DNA of 64,000 bases. Source: Paenibacillus piscarius (lineage in GTDB: Bacteria > Bacillota > Bacilli > Paenibacillales > Paenibacillaceae). Of the stretch, positions 39,603 to 47,877 are shown piece after piece. A program made the translations under genes and the position numbers. Position 1 is the stretch's first letter; every line of letters starts with the position of its first letter. The notes below the pieces were generated by a model. It saw only the letters and a list, made by a program, of their open reading frames with translations. It was not told where the DNA came from and ran no database searches. The stretch spans positions 518,000 through 581,999 of the forward strand of contig NZ_JAIEUI010000002.1 of assembly GCF_022234545.1 (NCBI RefSeq), written 5' to 3'.

Positions 39603-40706
39603 TTACCAAAAGATTTCGCGCTCTCCCTTCAGCTTCAGCAGCGCCTCCAGGAAGAAATAATCCCCGTAGATGATCGGAATCTCGACTTCCGCATTCGCCG
39701 GGAAGCTGCCTGTTCCTTTAGTGATCAGCGCTTCCTCCTCCGGGCTGTCCGGTGCGTAATGGCGGAACAGCGATTCCGTGATGGCAGCTCCGAGCTGCCG
39801 GTAGTGTGCGGACACTTCGCCCTCCAGCAGCCCGGCGATTTCCAGCATCCCGCTGGCTGCACAGGCTGCTGCCGTGGAGTCCTTGGCCCATAGCTGATCT
39901 GCCGGGGCGCGGAAATCCCAGGGCGGCACCAGATCCTCCGGCAAATGGGCGGCGAAATAATCCGCTGCCGCTCTGGCGGCATTCAAGAAACGAATGTCCC
40001 CCGTATAGCGGAACCCGATCGCAAACCCGTAGATCGCCCAGGCCGATCCGCGCGACCAGGCCGAGTCCGGGCTGTACCCTTGTCCGCCCAGCGCCTCGAT
40101 CCGCTCACCCGACTCGGGATCGAAGCGGACGATATGATGCACCGAGCCGTCCTCACGGATGAACTCCCGCAGCGCCATCTCCGAATGGGCGACAGCAATA
40201 TGCCGGTACCGCGGGTCCTGCAGCTCTTCGCTGGCCCAGTAGAGCAGTCCCAGATTCATCATGCAATCGATGATCGCCAGCCCTTCACTGCCTTCATGCA
40301 GCCAGGCCCGGATGAAATTCCCCTTCAGGTTGAACCGGCTGGCCAGATGGCTGGCCGCAATCAGTCCTCTTCTGCGGGACAGCCGGTTACCGGTCAGCTT
40401 GTAATCAGCCACTGCCGACGGGCTCCAGAGGAAGCCGTTATCATGGTGGAGCTGTTCATACTCCTGCAGCGGCACATCCAGCTGCTCCTCGCAGCGCCCG
40501 GCAATGCTCCGGTATTCCTCATCGCCCGTGGCACGGTAAGCCAGCCAGAGGATTCCCGGCCAGAATCCGTTGGTCCAGCAGTCCAGGTCGCGCGCATCAT
40601 ATTTCCCGCCGTAGGAGGCATTCGGGAAGGTGGCTCCGATTCTGCTCCGGGTATGGCTCAATTTGCTCTGGGCATAGTCCCAGGCCTCGTTAATCCAGGT
40701 CTCCAT
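39603..40706 (-). CDS. GH88 unsaturated glucuronyl hydrolase
   Basis: A 367-residue cytoplasmic enzyme that hydrates and releases the unsaturated glucuronate left by lyases. The (alpha/alpha)6 signature includes DLDCWTNGFWPGILWLAY, Asp89 in LHHDNGF and Asp147 in AIIDCMMNLGLLYWAS, which correspond to the two catalytic Asp of the Bacillus GL1 enzyme (88 and 149). Start follows GGAGAGAAGAAACA. It lies between the sugar importer and the mannosidase, consistent with stepwise trimming of imported oligosaccharides. Confidence 0.92.
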   Translation of the reverse strand: METWINEAWDYAQSKLSHTRSRIGATFPNASYGGKYDARDLDCWTNGFWPGILWLAYRATGDEEYRSIAGRCEEQLDVPLQEYEQLHHDNGFLWSPSAVADYKLTGNRLSRRRGLIAASHLASRFNLKGNFIRAWLHEGSEGLAIIDCMMNLGLLYWASEELQDPRYRHIAVAHSEMALREFIREDGSVHHIVRFDPESGERIEALGGQGYSPDSAWSRGSAWAIYGFAIGFRYTGDIRFLNAARAAADYFAAHLPEDLVPPWDFRAPADQLWAKDSTAAACAASGMLEIAGLLEGEVSAHYRQLGAAITESLFRHYAPDSPEEEALITKGTGSFPANAEVEIPIIYGDYFFLEALLKLKGEREIFW

Positions 40707-40792
40707 TGTTTCTTCTCTCCATTTCTCTTATACAGTGAGGGAGGCAGAAAGCCCTCATAATAACAGACCTCCTGCCTCTTCTCCACCGTCAA

Positions 40793-42373
40793 CTATTGCG
40801 CTGCCTTCCAGGCATCAATCTGCGTCTGCAATTCTGTCTTGACCTTCTCAATCCCGGCCTTCTTCAATTTCTCGTTACGTTCCTCCAGCATCTTGGCCGG
40901 GTCAGGAATTGCACCCGTGCTGGCCGCCCGGTATTCACCAATGACCGAGGTAAGCTGGGTAATCTCGTTCTTCACCGGCGTCTCGTCGAACACGAAGCCT
41001 AACAGCGGAGAGCGCTTCGCTTCATCATTGAATGTTTTCCAGCTTGTATACAGATCATCCGGCTGGCCCGGCTTGAGATAATTGAGCAGCTGGTTGCCGA
41101 TGACCCAGAACAATGCTGTGCTGCCATACCCGGAATCGGCAATCGGCTCGATCCGGTTCTCGCCGACCTTCTTGTAATGGGTACCTTCGATGCCGTTAAC
41201 GAACAGGTTCACAGCATACGGGTCAGTATGCAGCGCATTCAGAACCATCATCGCCCGTTCCGGGTCCTTGGAGGTGCGGGAGATGGAGAACATGGACCCG
41301 GCCGCCAGGTCCGTGGTCACGATAGGCTCTTCAATCACCTTGGACACAAAATCATATTTATTGTCCGAGGCGATTTTCAGCTCAATATCTGCGCCCGGCT
41401 TCCAGACCGCCTGCTGCATCCAGATCTTGCCCTGCTTGCGTAAGTCACCGATCTCTGTCGTTGTAGTCGCCGCATCGCTGTTGATGTAACCCTTCTCGTA
41501 ATAACTGCGGTTCAGCTCATACTCCGCTTTGGCAATCGCGGAAATTTCAGGATCAACCACTGACTTAATCTGGATGTTATCCGTATTCGTATAGTCGTAT
41601 AAGAACAATGGAATCTTGTTCGGCGTCGGCCCGATGGCGCGGAAGTTCGAGCGGGTCTCATACATCATGCCTTCGCCCGACTCCTTGATGAAGTCCAAAA
41701 TCAACTCCGGCTCCTTCTCCTTCAGCAGCTTGAACCAGGGCTCAAAGTCCGACATCGTCTTGATGTCCTCAATCGGGATATTGTACTTGTCGACGATATC
41801 CTTTCGGTACGTGTAGGCCTTACCCTGGGTAATCTCTTTGTTGGTCGGAATGCCGAACAGCTTGCCTTTGTAGCGCGGAGCCTCCAGATAGATCGGATTC
41901 AGGTTCTCTGTGATGCCCTGCCCATACTTGGCCAGCAGATCATCGAGATCCAGGAAGGCACCCTTGGCTACATTGCCGAAGAAATTGAGCCAGGAGGCGG
42001 TAAACACCAGATCCATCGGCTCCCCGGCATTCAGCATCAGCTCTGTCTTCTGCTTGTATTCGCTGGAGGCAATCGGCTGAAGATCGACGGTCGCATTGAA
42101 CTTCTCCTTGAAATACTCGCTGAGCTTGGCTTCAACCACCGCATCATCCCGCTGCGGCGCACCGAAGTAGATAATGGACACCTCGTAAGGCTTCAGAGCC
42201 TCTGAAGTACTGGCAGGCGCTGAAGCAGACGCACCGCCTGTTCCGCCCTCCCCGGCAGTAGCCGCCGGCGCGGAGGCTCCCCCGTTATTGCCGCCGGAGC
42301 ACGCCTGCAAGGATAAGGCCAGCACCAGAAGCATCGCCGTGAATAGCGGTTTGCGCTTTTTTACCTTTGTCAT
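40793..42373 (-). CDS. Sugar ABC transporter, substrate-binding lipoprotein (LplA type)
   Basis: A 526-residue family 1 solute-binding protein. Lipobox LQACSG at residues 22-27; a Gly/Ala/Ser linker; then the two-lobed receptor with EYKQKTELMLNAGEPMDLVF and a C-terminal DUF3502-like part (ALFWVIGNQLLNYLKPGQPD). It should bind the oligosaccharides cut by the secreted GH9 and PL8 enzymes. It works with the two permeases upstream; no ATPase gene is present, which is usual since MsmK-type ATPases are shared. Confidence 0.9.
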   Translation of the reverse strand: MTKVKKRKPLFTAMLLVLALSLQACSGGNNGGASAPAATAGEGGTGGASASAPASTSEALKPYEVSIIYFGAPQRDDAVVEAKLSEYFKEKFNATVDLQPIASSEYKQKTELMLNAGEPMDLVFTASWLNFFGNVAKGAFLDLDDLLAKYGQGITENLNPIYLEAPRYKGKLFGIPTNKEITQGKAYTYRKDIVDKYNIPIEDIKTMSDFEPWFKLLKEKEPELILDFIKESGEGMMYETRSNFRAIGPTPNKIPLFLYDYTNTDNIQIKSVVDPEISAIAKAEYELNRSYYEKGYINSDAATTTTEIGDLRKQGKIWMQQAVWKPGADIELKIASDNKYDFVSKVIEEPIVTTDLAAGSMFSISRTSKDPERAMMVLNALHTDPYAVNLFVNGIEGTHYKKVGENRIEPIADSGYGSTALFWVIGNQLLNYLKPGQPDDLYTSWKTFNDEAKRSPLLGFVFDETPVKNEITQLTSVIGEYRAASTGAIPDPAKMLEERNEKLKKAGIEKVKTELQTQIDAWKAAQ

Positions 42374-42448
42374 ATTAACCCTCCCCTAGTTGTTCAAGCT
42401 TATATATAGAACGGCAGCAGACAATGCTGATTGCCGGTTCCACCACGC

Positions 42449-43360
42449 TTAACCCTTCACTGCCCCAACCGTCAGGCCCTTAACAAAATACTTCTGAAAG
42501 AACGGATACGCCACCAGAATCGGCCCCATCCCGATCACCGCCATCGCCATTTGCAGCGATTCATTCGGAAGATTCTTCATCATGCCCGGATTCTGGGCGG
42601 CCAGCTCGACATTGCTGCGCAGGTACTGCACATCGTTCAGGACACGCATCATCAGATATTGCAGCGGATATTTATCCTCGCTGGTGATGTACAGGAGCGC
42701 ATTGAACCAGTCATTCCAGTAACCGATCGTACTGAACAACGCCATGGTCGCCAGCACCGGCAGCGAGAGCGGCAGCACAATCCGCAGGAAGATTCGCAGC
42801 TCACCCGCACCGTCAATCCGTGCCGATTCAATCACCGCCGGATGAATGGTGGTCTGGAAGAAGGTCCGCATAATGATAACGTTGAACGGTACGATCAGCA
42901 TCGGCAGAATCAAGGCCATATAGGTATCCTTAATATGCAGCACCTGGGTGTAGATCAGATACCGGCTGACCATCCCGCCATTGAACAGCATGGTGAAGAA
43001 CAGAAAGAACGTAAATACGTTACGGAACGGATAATCCGCCCGGGAGATGGGATAGGCATACAGGGCCATAAGCAGCACACTGACCGCCGTGCCGAGCACC
43101 GTGATGGTGAAGCTCACGCGGTAGCCCGACACAATCGTCACCCAATCCTTGAAAATCATCTCATAGGCAATGAACGACCACTTGTCCGGAAGAAAGCTGT
43201 ATCCTTGCGTCAGAATCGACTGCCCGTCTGTGAACGAGACGATAATCACCAGCAGCACCGGCAGGAAGCACAGCAGGGAGAGAATGACGAAGGCCAGGTT
43301 CAGCAATACATTGGAAGCGGCCGAGTTGCCGCCGGGGGAATAACTGGAGTTGCTGTTCAT
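42449..43360 (-). CDS. Sugar ABC transporter permease (LplC/YtcP type)
   Basis: A 303-residue permease with six spans. The coupling loop reads IESARIDGAGELRIFLRIVL, the EAA motif of CUT1 transporters. The ATG follows GGGAGAACCCTC; further upstream frames overlap the preceding permease. It is the second permease of the importer. Confidence 0.9.
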   Translation of the reverse strand: MNSNSSYSPGGNSAASNVLLNLAFVILSLLCFLPVLLVIIVSFTDGQSILTQGYSFLPDKWSFIAYEMIFKDWVTIVSGYRVSFTITVLGTAVSVLLMALYAYPISRADYPFRNVFTFFLFFTMLFNGGMVSRYLIYTQVLHIKDTYMALILPMLIVPFNVIIMRTFFQTTIHPAVIESARIDGAGELRIFLRIVLPLSLPVLATMALFSTIGYWNDWFNALLYITSEDKYPLQYLMMRVLNDVQYLRSNVELAAQNPGMMKNLPNESLQMAMAVIGMGPILVAYPFFQKYFVKGLTVGAVKG

Positions 43361-43379
43361 GAGGGTTCTCCCTTCTTCA

Positions 43380-44315
43380 TTAGAATAGTGCCTGTTCACG
43401 GTCGATTCTCCGCACGATGCTGTTCGTCGCAATGACCATGATGAAGCCGACAACAGACTGCACAAGCGCCGTGGCCGAGGACATGCCGATATCGTTCAAT
43501 TGCATCAGGGCGCGGTAGACATAGGTATCCACGGTATCCGTTACGGGGTATAGCGCCCCGGAATTCATAGGCACCTGGAAGAACAGTCCGAAGTCGGAGC
43601 TGAAGATGCTGCCCATCGACAGAATCGTCATAATAATAATGACCGGCCGGATAAAAGGGAGCGTGATATGCGTAATCTGCTTCCACTTCGAAGCCCCGTC
43701 GATCAGCGCCGCCTCATAATACTCCGGATCAATGCCGGCAATCGCCGCGATATAGATGACCGCCCCGAAGCCTGCGTGCTTCCAGGCATTGACGAAGACG
43801 AGGATATACGGCCAATACTCTTTTTCCGAATACCAGAAGACCGGGTCCTGCCCGAAGGCCTTGAGGATGGTGGCATTAATAAAGCCGTGATCCGGCTGGA
43901 GGAAAGCGTATACAAGATAGCTCACCACCACCATCGACAGGAAGTGCGGCAGGATAATGAAGCTCTGGTACACCTTCGCCAGCAGCCGCCGCCGGATCTC
44001 ATTGATGGCTACCGCAATCGACACCGACAGCACCAGGTTCAGGATCATGAAGGTCAGGCTGTACAGCAGCGTGTTGCGCACAATCCGCCACATATCCCCC
44101 GAAGAGAACAGGAAGCTGAAGTTATCCAGCCCCACCCAGGGACTGCCCCAGATCCCGTCCATATAATTCACATTTTTAAAAGCAATAAATATGCCGAACA
44201 TCGGCAGATAGCTGTGGGCCAGCAGAACAAGCACCGCCGGCAGCAGCATCAGCGTCAGCGCCTTGTACTTCCACAGGGCATGGATGAATCTTGAGAATCC
44301 AGTGGCTCTACTCAT
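43380..44315 (-). CDS. Sugar ABC transporter permease (LplB/YteP type)
   Basis: A 311-residue permease with six spans. The coupling loop is YEAALIDGASKWKQITHITL. Start follows AAAGGAGTAATGGACC. It is the first gene after the regulated promoter, and heterodimerises with the permease next to it. Confidence 0.9.
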   Translation of the reverse strand: MSRATGFSRFIHALWKYKALTLMLLPAVLVLLAHSYLPMFGIFIAFKNVNYMDGIWGSPWVGLDNFSFLFSSGDMWRIVRNTLLYSLTFMILNLVLSVSIAVAINEIRRRLLAKVYQSFIILPHFLSMVVVSYLVYAFLQPDHGFINATILKAFGQDPVFWYSEKEYWPYILVFVNAWKHAGFGAVIYIAAIAGIDPEYYEAALIDGASKWKQITHITLPFIRPVIIIMTILSMGSIFSSDFGLFFQVPMNSGALYPVTDTVDTYVYRALMQLNDIGMSSATALVQSVVGFIMVIATNSIVRRIDREQALF

Positions 44316-44340
44316 GGTCCATTACTCCTTTCATGGACTC

Positions 44341-44398
44341 ATTATAGAACGATCCGCCCCCCGCTTCGATGATGCATTCCCGTATAAATGTGATCTTT
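44341..44398 (-). promoter_or_regulatory. Promoter and two-box operator of the sugar importer operon
   Basis: On the minus strand: AAAGATCACA, 11 bp, ATGCATCATCGA, overlapping a poor -35 (TCGAAG), then 17 bp and a perfect -10, TATAAT. A weak -35 with two direct boxes 21 bp apart fits activation by an AraC-type regulator. The same boxes occur before the GH9 gene and the regulator gene. Confidence 0.7.
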
Positions 44399-44419
44399 TA
44401 TAAGTCCGTTCCGGTTATC

Positions 44420-46213
44420 TCAGACTCCGCCCGGCTTCAGCGGCAAGGTAATCACCGCCCGTGTCCACCCGTCCCCGCTCCGCTCATAGCTCAGCCCGTA
44501 AGTCTCCCCGTAATGGAGCCGGATGCGCTGATGCACGTTCCTGATCCCGTATCCTTTGGCACTCTGCTCTTCTTCCAGAATGGTCTTAAGCTCCGCCAGA
44601 TCTACCGGCAGATGCCCGTTATCCTCTACGGTGAAGCGCAGCATGCCCTCCGCCTGCACCGCCGAGACCCGGATCTCTCCTTCTCCATCCATGCCGCGCA
44701 CGCCGTGAAGAATGGCGTTCTCAATCAGCGGCTGAATGATCACCTTGGGCGTCTCAAAGTCCAGCAAGGTATCGTCAATCTGCCACCGGACCTCAAACGT
44801 ATCCGGGTAACGCTTGGTCTGAAGCCGGGTGTATGCCTGTGCATGCTCCAGCTCCTCACCGACTGTAATCATCTTCCGCCCCCGGCTCAGGCCGATCCGC
44901 AGCAGCATCGACAGGTCGCGGACCATTTCGCCGACCTCGGTATTGCCGCTGTCCAGCGCGTACCAATAGATCGAATCGAGAGTGTTGTACAGATAATGCG
45001 GGGTAATCTGGGACTGGAGCATGAGCAGCTCGTATTCCTTCTGCTTCAGCTGCATCCCGTAATTCTCTTCAATCGAATGGTCCAGCCTGCGCGTCATTCG
45101 GACGAAGGAGCCCTGGAGAATGCCGAATTCATCCTGGCGCAGCGCTTCCTCGGACAGCGGCAGCTTTACGCCGGGCTCATAGATCTTCATCACCGAGACC
45201 AGCTCGACCACCGGCCTCACCACAAGTCTTACCAAATAGAGGACAAAGGTCAGCACGAACGCCAAGAAAATGAACGAGATCACCACCAGCAGCCGCTGAA
45301 ACCAGATGAGCTTGCCGGTGATGGATTCTAACGGGATTTTGTACAATAATCGGGTGTGGAATCTGGAGCTGTCCGAGTAGGCATAGAGCCATTCCTCCCC
45401 GCCCTCTTGCGCAAAGGTATAGCCATAAGGGACATCCGGTTCGAGGTGCTTGCCAAGCTCGCCGGGGATAAGGCCGCCTGTGCCGGTGGACATCAGCAGC
45501 TCTCCGCTGGTGTTGAACAGGAATGCCCCGGCAGCGGCGGGCAGCTCCACCGAGACCAGGTCACGGGTCAGCATGACCTCTATCTTGTTGACGGCCAGCA
45601 GGCCGATCACTTCATTATAATTACGGGGATTCAGAATACTGCGCATGAAGGAGATGGTGGTCTCGCCGCTCCCGGACGGCATGACGCGCAGCGCCCCTGC
45701 GCCGCTGACATCCATCAGACTGACGTTAGGATCGGGCAAGCCGCCGCTGAACCCGTCCAGGTATTTGAAGCCTTTGGTCTTGTAGGACAGATCGAACGGC
45801 GTTGCCCTGCGCTCAATATTTTTCATATATATGGCATATTCCGTCCCTCCGGTGGACCAGCTGTCCAGAATATTGTCGGCCTGCCGGATCTCATTCAAGG
45901 TGTCAATTCCGGTCCAGAAGCTGTACCCTTCCGGGTTGCTGAAGAACTGGCTGTCGAGCAAGGTTATCGTCCGGTCATTCACCGCAGACAGGGTCTTATC
46001 AATCGTGACATGATTCTGCTTGACCAGCTGCAGGGTCGTACCGCCGACCTCCTCCTTGATGGTGTTCAGCGCCACATAAGCAGAGACCCAGCCCACCACG
46101 ATAAACGGCAGCACGATGCACAGCAGGAACGCCAGAATGACCTTATGCTTCAGTCTGAGCCTCAGCCTCTGTCTCAGCCTCTTCTTAAGCCTCTTCTTAA
46201 GCTTCTGCTTCAG
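44420..46213 (-). CDS. YesM-type sensor histidine kinase
   Basis: A kinase of about 597 residues: membrane span, extracytoplasmic sensor (~45-290), second span (LIWFQRLLVVISFIFLAFVL), HAMP, His_kinase domain with His in QSQITPHYLYNTLDSIYWYA, and an ATPase domain with GYGIRNVHQRI. I set the start at a CTG six bases after GGAGGGGAG, because only this gives a complete first span (KVILAFLLCIVLPFIVVGWV) after a Lys/Arg leader (KKRLKKRLRQRLRLRLKHK). A GTG at 46114 is the conservative alternative and cuts the span in half. It overlaps the regulator gene by 17 bp. It likely senses a polysaccharide fragment, possibly through the binding protein. Confidence 0.85.
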   Translation of the reverse strand: MKQKLKKRLKKRLRQRLRLRLKHKVILAFLLCIVLPFIVVGWVSAYVALNTIKEEVGGTTLQLVKQNHVTIDKTLSAVNDRTITLLDSQFFSNPEGYSFWTGIDTLNEIRQADNILDSWSTGGTEYAIYMKNIERRATPFDLSYKTKGFKYLDGFSGGLPDPNVSLMDVSGAGALRVMPSGSGETTISFMRSILNPRNYNEVIGLLAVNKIEVMLTRDLVSVELPAAAGAFLFNTSGELLMSTGTGGLIPGELGKHLEPDVPYGYTFAQEGGEEWLYAYSDSSRFHTRLLYKIPLESITGKLIWFQRLLVVISFIFLAFVLTFVLYLVRLVVRPVVELVSVMKIYEPGVKLPLSEEALRQDEFGILQGSFVRMTRRLDHSIEENYGMQLKQKEYELLMLQSQITPHYLYNTLDSIYWYALDSGNTEVGEMVRDLSMLLRIGLSRGRKMITVGEELEHAQAYTRLQTKRYPDTFEVRWQIDDTLLDFETPKVIIQPLIENAILHGVRGMDGEGEIRVSAVQAEGMLRFTVEDNGHLPVDLAELKTILEEEQSAKGYGIRNVHQRIRLHYGETYGLSYERSGDGWTRAVITLPLKPGGV

Positions 46214-47561
46214 CCCGCTCCCCTCCTCTGGCCTGCTTGCGGAATTCCGCCGGGGTCAGGCCCAGCACCCGCTTGAACATCCGGCTGAAATGCTCCGGTG
46301 ATTCATACCCGACCGCATAGGCAACCTCATACCGCTTCTTGTCGGTGGTCGCCATCAGATGCTTGGCCTCCTCCATCCGCAGGGCGGTCACATAATCCCA
46401 CAGATTCATCCGCATCTCGCGCTTGAAAATATACCCCAGATGGGCCGCACTGAAGTGGACCTCCTCGGAAATATCCTGGATTTTGAGCGCCGGGTTACGG
46501 TAGTTATTCTGAATGAAGCTGGTAATCCTTGAAATGACGCCCGGTGCTGCTGCCTCAGACTCCTGCGCCGTTAACTCTGTATCCGGCTGCTGCCCCCGGT
46601 TCAGATGCTCCTGCATCGCGAAATCGCCATAGTAGAACACCTGATGCCCGGGATGAACGCTATTCCAGCCGGCAGCCGTATCCGCCTCCTCCAGCAGTCC
46701 GGGAAGGGTGGCGATGCCCTCGCCCAGAGTGCTGAGTCCGATCACCGCCTCCGTATTCAGATGCCGCTTCAGATTCATCGCAATCATCTGCCCGATCATC
46801 TGAATCTGCGAGTGAACACTGACCCGGGGATCCTCCCTGTCCTCAGCGGATAGCTGGATCAGGCTGATGATGGAATGGCCGAAGCCATTGAAGGTAACGC
46901 CATTCCACTCCGCCAGCGTCTCGTTCATAATATTAAGCGCAGCATATTTCAGTAATTTGCGGTCCTGCAGTGTCACCTGCTGGCGGCTGAAGCCGGCCCG
47001 GCTGTAATCGATGCGGATGGAGATCACTCCGTAAAAAGGACCGTGCAGCAGGCCCCCCAGCTCACCGGTAATCTGCTCCATATCCTGCGGCGTCAGATTC
47101 CGCTCGGTCACCAGCTCCATCAGCCATTCATCACGCCGCTCTTGCCTGCGGATGGAAGCAGGCTCCGGCTGCGGACGGGTGTCCGGCAGCTCCTTCCGGG
47201 TTAACGCTTTGCGGACCACCCGGAGCAGTTCGGTCCGCTCTACCGGCTTCACCAGGTAGTCCCTGGCCCCGAGCCGGAGCGATTTTTTGGCAAAATCAAA
47301 TTTCTCATGGGCCGAAATCACAATCACCGGAACATTCCACTGCTCCATATAGATGTTCTCCATGAGTTCGATGCCGCTCATCCGGCCCATCTGGATGTCG
47401 GTCAGCACCAGATCGAACTGATCCATCCGCAAATAATCGATCGCTTCAAACCCGTTGACTGCGGTCTCCACCGCTGTAATGTTCATATCCGAGGATAACA
47501 GGAAATTCCTAATCCCCGCGCTCACTCTCGGCTCATCATCCACCACCAGAATTTTATACAT
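46197..47561 (-). CDS. AraC-type response regulator (YesN-like)
   Basis: A 454-residue regulator. Receiver domain (residues 1-120; ILVVDDEPRVSAG, phospho-acceptor in LVLTDIQMGRMSG, Lys in YLVKPV), a middle linker domain, and two C-terminal AraC helix-turn-helix units (LKIQDISEEVHFSAAHLGYI; KKRYEVAYAVGYESPEHFSR). ATG is set by AAGGGGGAACGGC. The paired kinase follows. I infer that it binds the two-box operators seen at its own promoter, at the importer operon and at the GH9 gene. Confidence 0.9.
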   Translation of the reverse strand: MYKILVVDDEPRVSAGIRNFLLSSDMNITAVETAVNGFEAIDYLRMDQFDLVLTDIQMGRMSGIELMENIYMEQWNVPVIVISAHEKFDFAKKSLRLGARDYLVKPVERTELLRVVRKALTRKELPDTRPQPEPASIRRQERRDEWLMELVTERNLTPQDMEQITGELGGLLHGPFYGVISIRIDYSRAGFSRQQVTLQDRKLLKYAALNIMNETLAEWNGVTFNGFGHSIISLIQLSAEDREDPRVSVHSQIQMIGQMIAMNLKRHLNTEAVIGLSTLGEGIATLPGLLEEADTAAGWNSVHPGHQVFYYGDFAMQEHLNRGQQPDTELTAQESEAAAPGVISRITSFIQNNYRNPALKIQDISEEVHFSAAHLGYIFKREMRMNLWDYVTALRMEEAKHLMATTDKKRYEVAYAVGYESPEHFSRMFKRVLGLTPAEFRKQARGGERAEAEA

Positions 47562-47640
47562 GCCGTTCCCCCTTCGCTGCTCCATTCACACACTTATGCA
47601 TGCTCACGCCTGATTTCACCTTACACTCGCTATAATTCAC

Positions 47641-47675
47641 CGTAGATGATCTATTTCATTTATTATGTGATCTAT
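47641..47675 (-). promoter_or_regulatory. Two-box operator of the regulator/kinase operon
   Basis: On the minus strand ATAGATCACA and ATAGATCATCTA are 21 bp apart in direct repeat. The pair lies about 80 bp upstream of the regulator start; the -35/-10 after it are weak. Suggests autoregulation. Confidence 0.6.
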
Positions 47676-47746
47676 ATCAGGAATCCTTGCAGCCGGAAGC
47701 TTCGTAACCTGCCCATTCAAGGACAGTAAGCCGTTACAGCCCTATT

Positions 47747-47804
47747 ATAGATCACAGATTTCCGGTAATTCATCATCGATTAGTGATGGTAACTCTTTTA
47801 TGCT
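47747..47804 (+). promoter_or_regulatory. Promoter and two-box operator of the GH9 gene
   Basis: ATAGATCACA, 11 bp, ATTCATCATCGA, abutting a weak -35 (TCGATT), 17 bp, then -10 TATGCT. It matches the importer operator at 26 of 34 positions, including the spacing to the -35. Confidence 0.7.
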
Positions 47805-47809
47805 ACTTT

Positions 47810-47823
47810 TGCAAGCGTTTTCA
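47810..47823 (+). promoter_or_regulatory. CcpA (cre) site at the GH9 promoter
   Basis: TGCAAGCGTTTTCA matches TGWAANCGNTNWCA at 13 of 14 positions and lies just after the -10 box, the usual place for repression by CcpA. Confidence 0.7.
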
Positions 47824-47844
47824 TATAAAAGAAAGGAGAGCCGG

Positions 47845-47865
47845 ATGAACGATATTCTATCATGA
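47845..47865 (+). other. Six-codon upstream ORF before the GH9 gene
   Basis: ATG-AAC-GAT-ATT-CTA-TCA-TGA is preceded by its own AAAGGAGAG site, and its stop overlaps the GAGGAGG of the GH9 gene. It may couple or buffer translation initiation. Peptide MNDILS has no known function. Confidence 0.4.
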
Positions 47866-47877
47866 GGAGGTTCTACC

